This document shows positions 61,151-64,000 of a stretch of DNA of 64,000 nt, in pieces (positions within the stretch are counted from its first letter, which is position 1; each line of letters opens with the position of its first letter). The notes below the pieces were generated by a model that did not search any database, was not told the DNA's origin, and saw only the letters and a list, made by a program, of their open reading frames with translations. A program made the translations under genes and the position numbers. Where the stretch lies: the NCBI RefSeq assembly GCF_016862435.1, contig NZ_BOMY01000064.1, positions 142,935 to 206,934 of the forward strand. Direction: 5' to 3'. This stretch comes from Paractinoplanes tereljensis (GTDB lineage: Bacteria > Actinomycetota > Actinomycetes > Mycobacteriales > Micromonosporaceae).

Positions 61151-63867
61151 TCCTGGGGCCGCTTTCCGCCCTCGGCGACGAACTCGTCGCCTTCGGCCTT
61201 CTCGTCGGCCTTCTCGTCGTCCGCGTCGCTCTTCTTGGCCGCGGGCTCGTCCTTCTTGGCCGCGGGCTCGTCCTCGAGCTCCTCGTCCTCGTCCTCGTCG
61301 GCGTCGTCGTCAGCGTCGTCTTCGTCGTCGAGCTCGTCGTCCTCGAGGTCGTCGTCGTCCTCGTCCTCGTCGGCGGGCAGCCCGGCGGCGCGGTCGGTCG
61401 GCTCGTCCTCGTCGTCCTCGAGCTCTTCGTCTTCGTCGTCTTCGTCGTCGTCGTCGAGCTCGTCGTCCTGGTCACGGACCGCATCGGCGTCGGTCTCGGC
61501 CGTCTCGGCGTCGTCCTCGTCCTCGTCGTCGTCACCCTCGATGGTGATGCCGTCGAGCTCGAGCAGCCGCTCGGTGGCATCGGTGAGCTGGTCCTCGTCG
61601 ACCGCGGCGGTCCGCGAGAACCACTCCCGAGCCTCGTCGCGACGACCGGCGGCGAGCAGCGCGTCGGCGTACGCGTAGCGCAGTCGCGCCGCCCAGTCGG
61701 CGTCCTCGTCGGCGGTCAGCTCACGGACCTGCAGCATCGCCACGGCCGCGTCGTGCTGACCGAGGTCGCCACGCGCACCGGCCGCCACGATCAGCAGCTC
61801 GATCGCGCCCGCCTTGTCGAGGTTCTTCGGGTCGGCACCCCGGTAGAGGTCGATGGCCCGCTCCGGGCGACCCAGCGCCCGCTCGCTGTCGGCGATCTCG
61901 GCCAGGTGCGTCTGCCGTCCGGTCATCCGGTGGTACGTGCGCAGCTCGGCGATCGCCATCGTCCAGTCGCCGGCGGCGTACGCGGCCAGGCCGACCGCCT
62001 CGCGCACCACGGCGATCCGGGACGCGAGCCGCCGCGCCGCGATGGCGTGCTGAAGCGCCAGCTCGGAGTCCTCGTCGATGATCTGACCGGCCGCCACGAG
62101 GTGCCGGGCGACGCTGTCGGCAACCTCCCGGGCAAGCGACAGCAGCTCGGCACGCACCTCCTGGTCGAGGTCGGTGGCGACGATCTCCTCGGGGATCTCC
62201 GGCGCCTTGAACGAAATCTGCTGCTCGTCGCCGGCCGGCGCCTGCTCGGTGCGTGCGTCCTCGCGGAAGTCGCGGTCCCGGTCACTGCGGAAGCTGCTGC
62301 GTTCCTGGTCACCGCCGCGGAAGCCGCCACGGTCCTGGTCGCTGCGGAAGCCCGGACGGTCCGACTGCGGACGGTCGTTCGACGGCCGATCGGTCGACGG
62401 CCGGTCGCGGTCGCCACCACGGAAGCCGCCCCGGTCGCCCTGCGGACGGTCCCGGAAGCCACCCCGGTCGCGGTCGCCACCACGGAATCCACCGCGGTCG
62501 CCGCCACCCTGGTAACCGGGACGGTCGCCCTGGGGCCGGTCGCCGCCGCGGAAGCCGCCGCGGTCGCCCGACGGGCGGTCGCCACCACGGTAACCGCCGC
62601 GGTCGCCCTGCGGCCGGTCGCCCTGGGGCCGGTCGCCGCCACGGTAGCCACCGCGGTCGCCCTGGAAGCTGCTGCGCGGGCCGCTCTGGTCGCGGTCGCC
62701 GCCACGGAACCCGCCGCGGTCGCCGCCACCCTGGTAGCCGGGCCGGTCGCCCTGCGGACGGTAACCACCGCGGTCGCCCTGGGGACGGTCGCCACCGCGG
62801 TAACCACCGCGGTCGCCACCACCCTGGTAACCCGGACGGTCACCCTGGGGCCGGTCGCCTCCGCGGAAGCCGCCGCGGTCGCCCTGCGGACGGTCACCCT
62901 GCGGACGGTAGCCGCCGCGGTCGCCCTGGGGACGGTCACCACCGCGGTAGCCGCCGCTCTGCGGGCGGTCGCCACCACGGGATCCACCACGGTCGCCACC
63001 ACCCTGATAGCCCGGACGGTCGCCCTGCGGACGGTAGCCGCCACGGTCACCCTGCGGCCGGTCGCCACCGCGGTAACCACCACGGTCGCCACCACCCTGG
63101 TAACCGGGACGGTCGCCCTGGGGGCGGTCACGGAACCCGCCGCGGTCGCCCTGCGGACGGTCGCCCTGCGGACGGTAGCCGCCACGGTCACCCTGGGGAC
63201 GGTCGCCACCGCGGTAACCACCGCGGTCGCCACCACCCTGGTAACCCGGCCGGTCGCCCTGGGGCCGGTCGCCTCCGCGGAAGCCGCCGCGGTCGCCCTG
63301 CGGACGGTCGCCGCCACGGTAACCACCACGGTCGCCGCCGCTCTGGGGGCGGTCGCCACCACGGAATCCACCGCGGTCGCCGCCACCCTGATAGCCGGGA
63401 CGGTCACCCTGGGGCCGGTCCCCTCCGCGGAAGCCGCCGCGGTCGCCCTGCGGACGGTCGACACCGCGGTAACCACCACGGTCGCCGCCGCTCTGGGGAC
63501 GGTCGCCACCACGGAATCCACCACGGTCGCCACCACCCTGATAGCCCGGACGGTCGCCCTGCGGGCGGTAACCACCACGGTCACCCTGCGGACGGTCGCC
63601 GCCGCGGTAGCCGCCTCGGTCACCGCCGCCCTGGTAGCCGCCACGGTCGCCCTGGGGGCGGTCGCCACCGCGGTAACCACCGCGGTCACCCTGCGGACGG
63701 TCACCTCCCCGGTAGCCGCCCCGGTCGCCCTGCGGGCGGTCTCGGTAGCCGCCGCGATCGCCGGAGGACCGACCACCACGGGAGGACGAGTCTCCGTCCC
63801 TGCTTCGGCCGGCGCCGCGCTCGTCATCGCGGTCGCGGGAGCCGCCGTCTTGCGGTCCAGTACTCAC
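61147..63867 (-). CDS. RGG-repeat, TPR and acidic-tail protein
   Basis: 906 residues from GTG 63867 (GGAAGG upstream). Residues about 30-540 are tandem RGG units of the form GYRGGDRPQGDRGG, in places GYQGGGDRGGFRGG. Residues about 548-745 are a TPR-like helical domain (ELLSLAREVADSVARHLV, AYAAGDWTMAIAELRTYHRMTG, ERAIDLYRG, AYADALLAAGRRDEAREWFSRT), conserved upstream of the HAD gene in related species. Residues 745-906 are almost wholly Asp/Glu, then Lys-rich (EPAAKKDEPAAKK). RGG segments bind RNA and phase-separate in other proteins; a role in RNA or condensates is inferred. Repeat number may vary between strains. Confidence 0.9.
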   Translation of the reverse strand: MSTGPQDGGSRDRDDERGAGRSRDGDSSSRGGRSSGDRGGYRDRPQGDRGGYRGGDRPQGDRGGYRGGDRPQGDRGGYQGGGDRGGYRGGDRPQGDRGGYRPQGDRPGYQGGGDRGGFRGGDRPQSGGDRGGYRGVDRPQGDRGGFRGGDRPQGDRPGYQGGGDRGGFRGGDRPQSGGDRGGYRGGDRPQGDRGGFRGGDRPQGDRPGYQGGGDRGGYRGGDRPQGDRGGYRPQGDRPQGDRGGFRDRPQGDRPGYQGGGDRGGYRGGDRPQGDRGGYRPQGDRPGYQGGGDRGGSRGGDRPQSGGYRGGDRPQGDRGGYRPQGDRPQGDRGGFRGGDRPQGDRPGYQGGGDRGGYRGGDRPQGDRGGYRPQGDRPGYQGGGDRGGFRGGDRDQSGPRSSFQGDRGGYRGGDRPQGDRPQGDRGGYRGGDRPSGDRGGFRGGDRPQGDRPGYQGGGDRGGFRGGDRDRGGFRDRPQGDRGGFRGGDRDRPSTDRPSNDRPQSDRPGFRSDQDRGGFRGGDQERSSFRSDRDRDFREDARTEQAPAGDEQQISFKAPEIPEEIVATDLDQEVRAELLSLAREVADSVARHLVAAGQIIDEDSELALQHAIAARRLASRIAVVREAVGLAAYAAGDWTMAIAELRTYHRMTGRQTHLAEIADSERALGRPERAIDLYRGADPKNLDKAGAIELLIVAAGARGDLGQHDAAVAMLQVRELTADEDADWAARLRYAYADALLAAGRRDEAREWFSRTAAVDEDQLTDATERLLELDGITIEGDDDEDEDDAETAETDADAVRDQDDELDDDDEDDEDEELEDDEDEPTDRAAGLPADEDEDDDDLEDDELDDEDDADDDADEDEDEELEDEPAAKKDEPAAKKSDADDEKADEKAEGDEFVAEGGKRPQE
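62270..63780 (-). repeat. Imperfect tandem repeats coding for RGG units
   Basis: About 1.5 kb of 39-42-bp and longer units, reading on the plus strand as variations of CGGTCGCCACCACGG and ACCGCGGTCGCC. Units share the coding frame of the 906-aa protein. Synonymous differences between copies show old as well as recent duplications. It is a likely hotspot for slippage or recombination and for assembly error. Confidence 0.9.
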
Positions 63868-63965
63868 GGATCAATCCTTCCGGTTCGGCGGCCCAGACAC
63901 AGGGCTTCGCCTCGACACTCAAAGTTACCCAGGGCAGGGCCATATACAAAAACGCAGAAACGCAA

Positions 63966-63998
63966 ACGAGGGCCGACCCCTACCGGGGTGGCCCTCGT
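63966..63998 (-). terminator. Intrinsic terminator for a gene beyond the right edge
   Basis: ACGAGGGCC pairs with GGCCCTCGT and ACCCC with GGGGT, 14 bp with one bulged base. Reading on the minus strand it is followed by TTTGCGTTTCTGCGTTTTT, a U-rich tail. Confidence 0.75.
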
Positions 63999-64000
63999 CT

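Noticed and set aside
62270..63780. CRISPR-like array
   Set aside because: Repeats are contiguous, of variable length, keep one reading frame and have no unique spacers; they code for the RGG domain.

Overview
The window is high-GC (about 70 %) actinobacterial DNA. Gene content and order fit the Micromonosporaceae, probably Actinoplanes or a close relative: xerD-parA-scpA-scpB-rluB-cmk-der, recN-steA-copT and pyrG-NUDIX are the usual actinobacterial core neighbourhoods, GTG/TTG starts are frequent, and genes are chained by 4-base GTGA/ATGA overlaps. The genus is inferred from gene content only.

Read right to left on the minus strand, a conserved backbone runs: RGG-repeat/TPR protein, HAD phosphatase, chemoreceptor, phasin-like protein, small protein, tlyA, nadK, recN, steA, copT, a MraY/WecA-like transferase, a MurJ-type flippase, a GT4 glycosyltransferase, a polytopic membrane protein, pyrG, a NUDIX hydrolase, ald, xerD, parA, a degenerate site-2-protease homologue, scpA, scpB, rluB, cmk, der and tRNA-Pro(GGG). 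Three accessory blocks interrupt it: (i) 1-14.26 kb, a genomic island at the 3' end of tRNA-Pro; (ii) 16.5-20.7 kb, with an enoyl-CoA hydratase-like gene, a TIGR03943 protein, a secreted protein and a TetR/quinone reductase pair; (iii) 27.6-43.2 kb, with a NACHT NTPase between two DUF574 methyltransferases, SUKH/DUF4240 proteins, a SoxR-like promoter with a PPOX gene, secreted GH31, GH5/CBM2 and M28 enzymes, and a DeoR/NudK pair.

The island is the best candidate for an undescribed system. Two translationally coupled TPR-CHAT proteins (putative caspase-like proteases, each with a visible His/Cys dyad) are followed at once by an alpha/beta hydrolase (DUF900-type). The hydrolase's N-terminus itself looks like a short CHAT/caspase-like segment, with His52 and Cys96 spaced as in the two upstream proteins. 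A divergent gene running off the left edge, lower in GC, has a restriction-endonuclease-like acidic motif pattern. Two paralogous tyrosine recombinases lie next to the tRNA. This layout suggests a mobile protease-plus-hydrolase conflict module; no function is proven by the sequence.

Other points of note: a 15-bp-period array of eleven AACGTT palindromes between two convergent NUDIX genes; a perfect CebR-type operator in front of the cellulase; twin TetR palindromes bracketing a promoter; a SoxR/MerR-type 19-bp-spacer promoter giving a leaderless mRNA; a xerD that seems to need a CTG start; acidic tails on both ScpA and ScpB; and about 500 residues of RGG/RPQGD repeats on a TPR protein.
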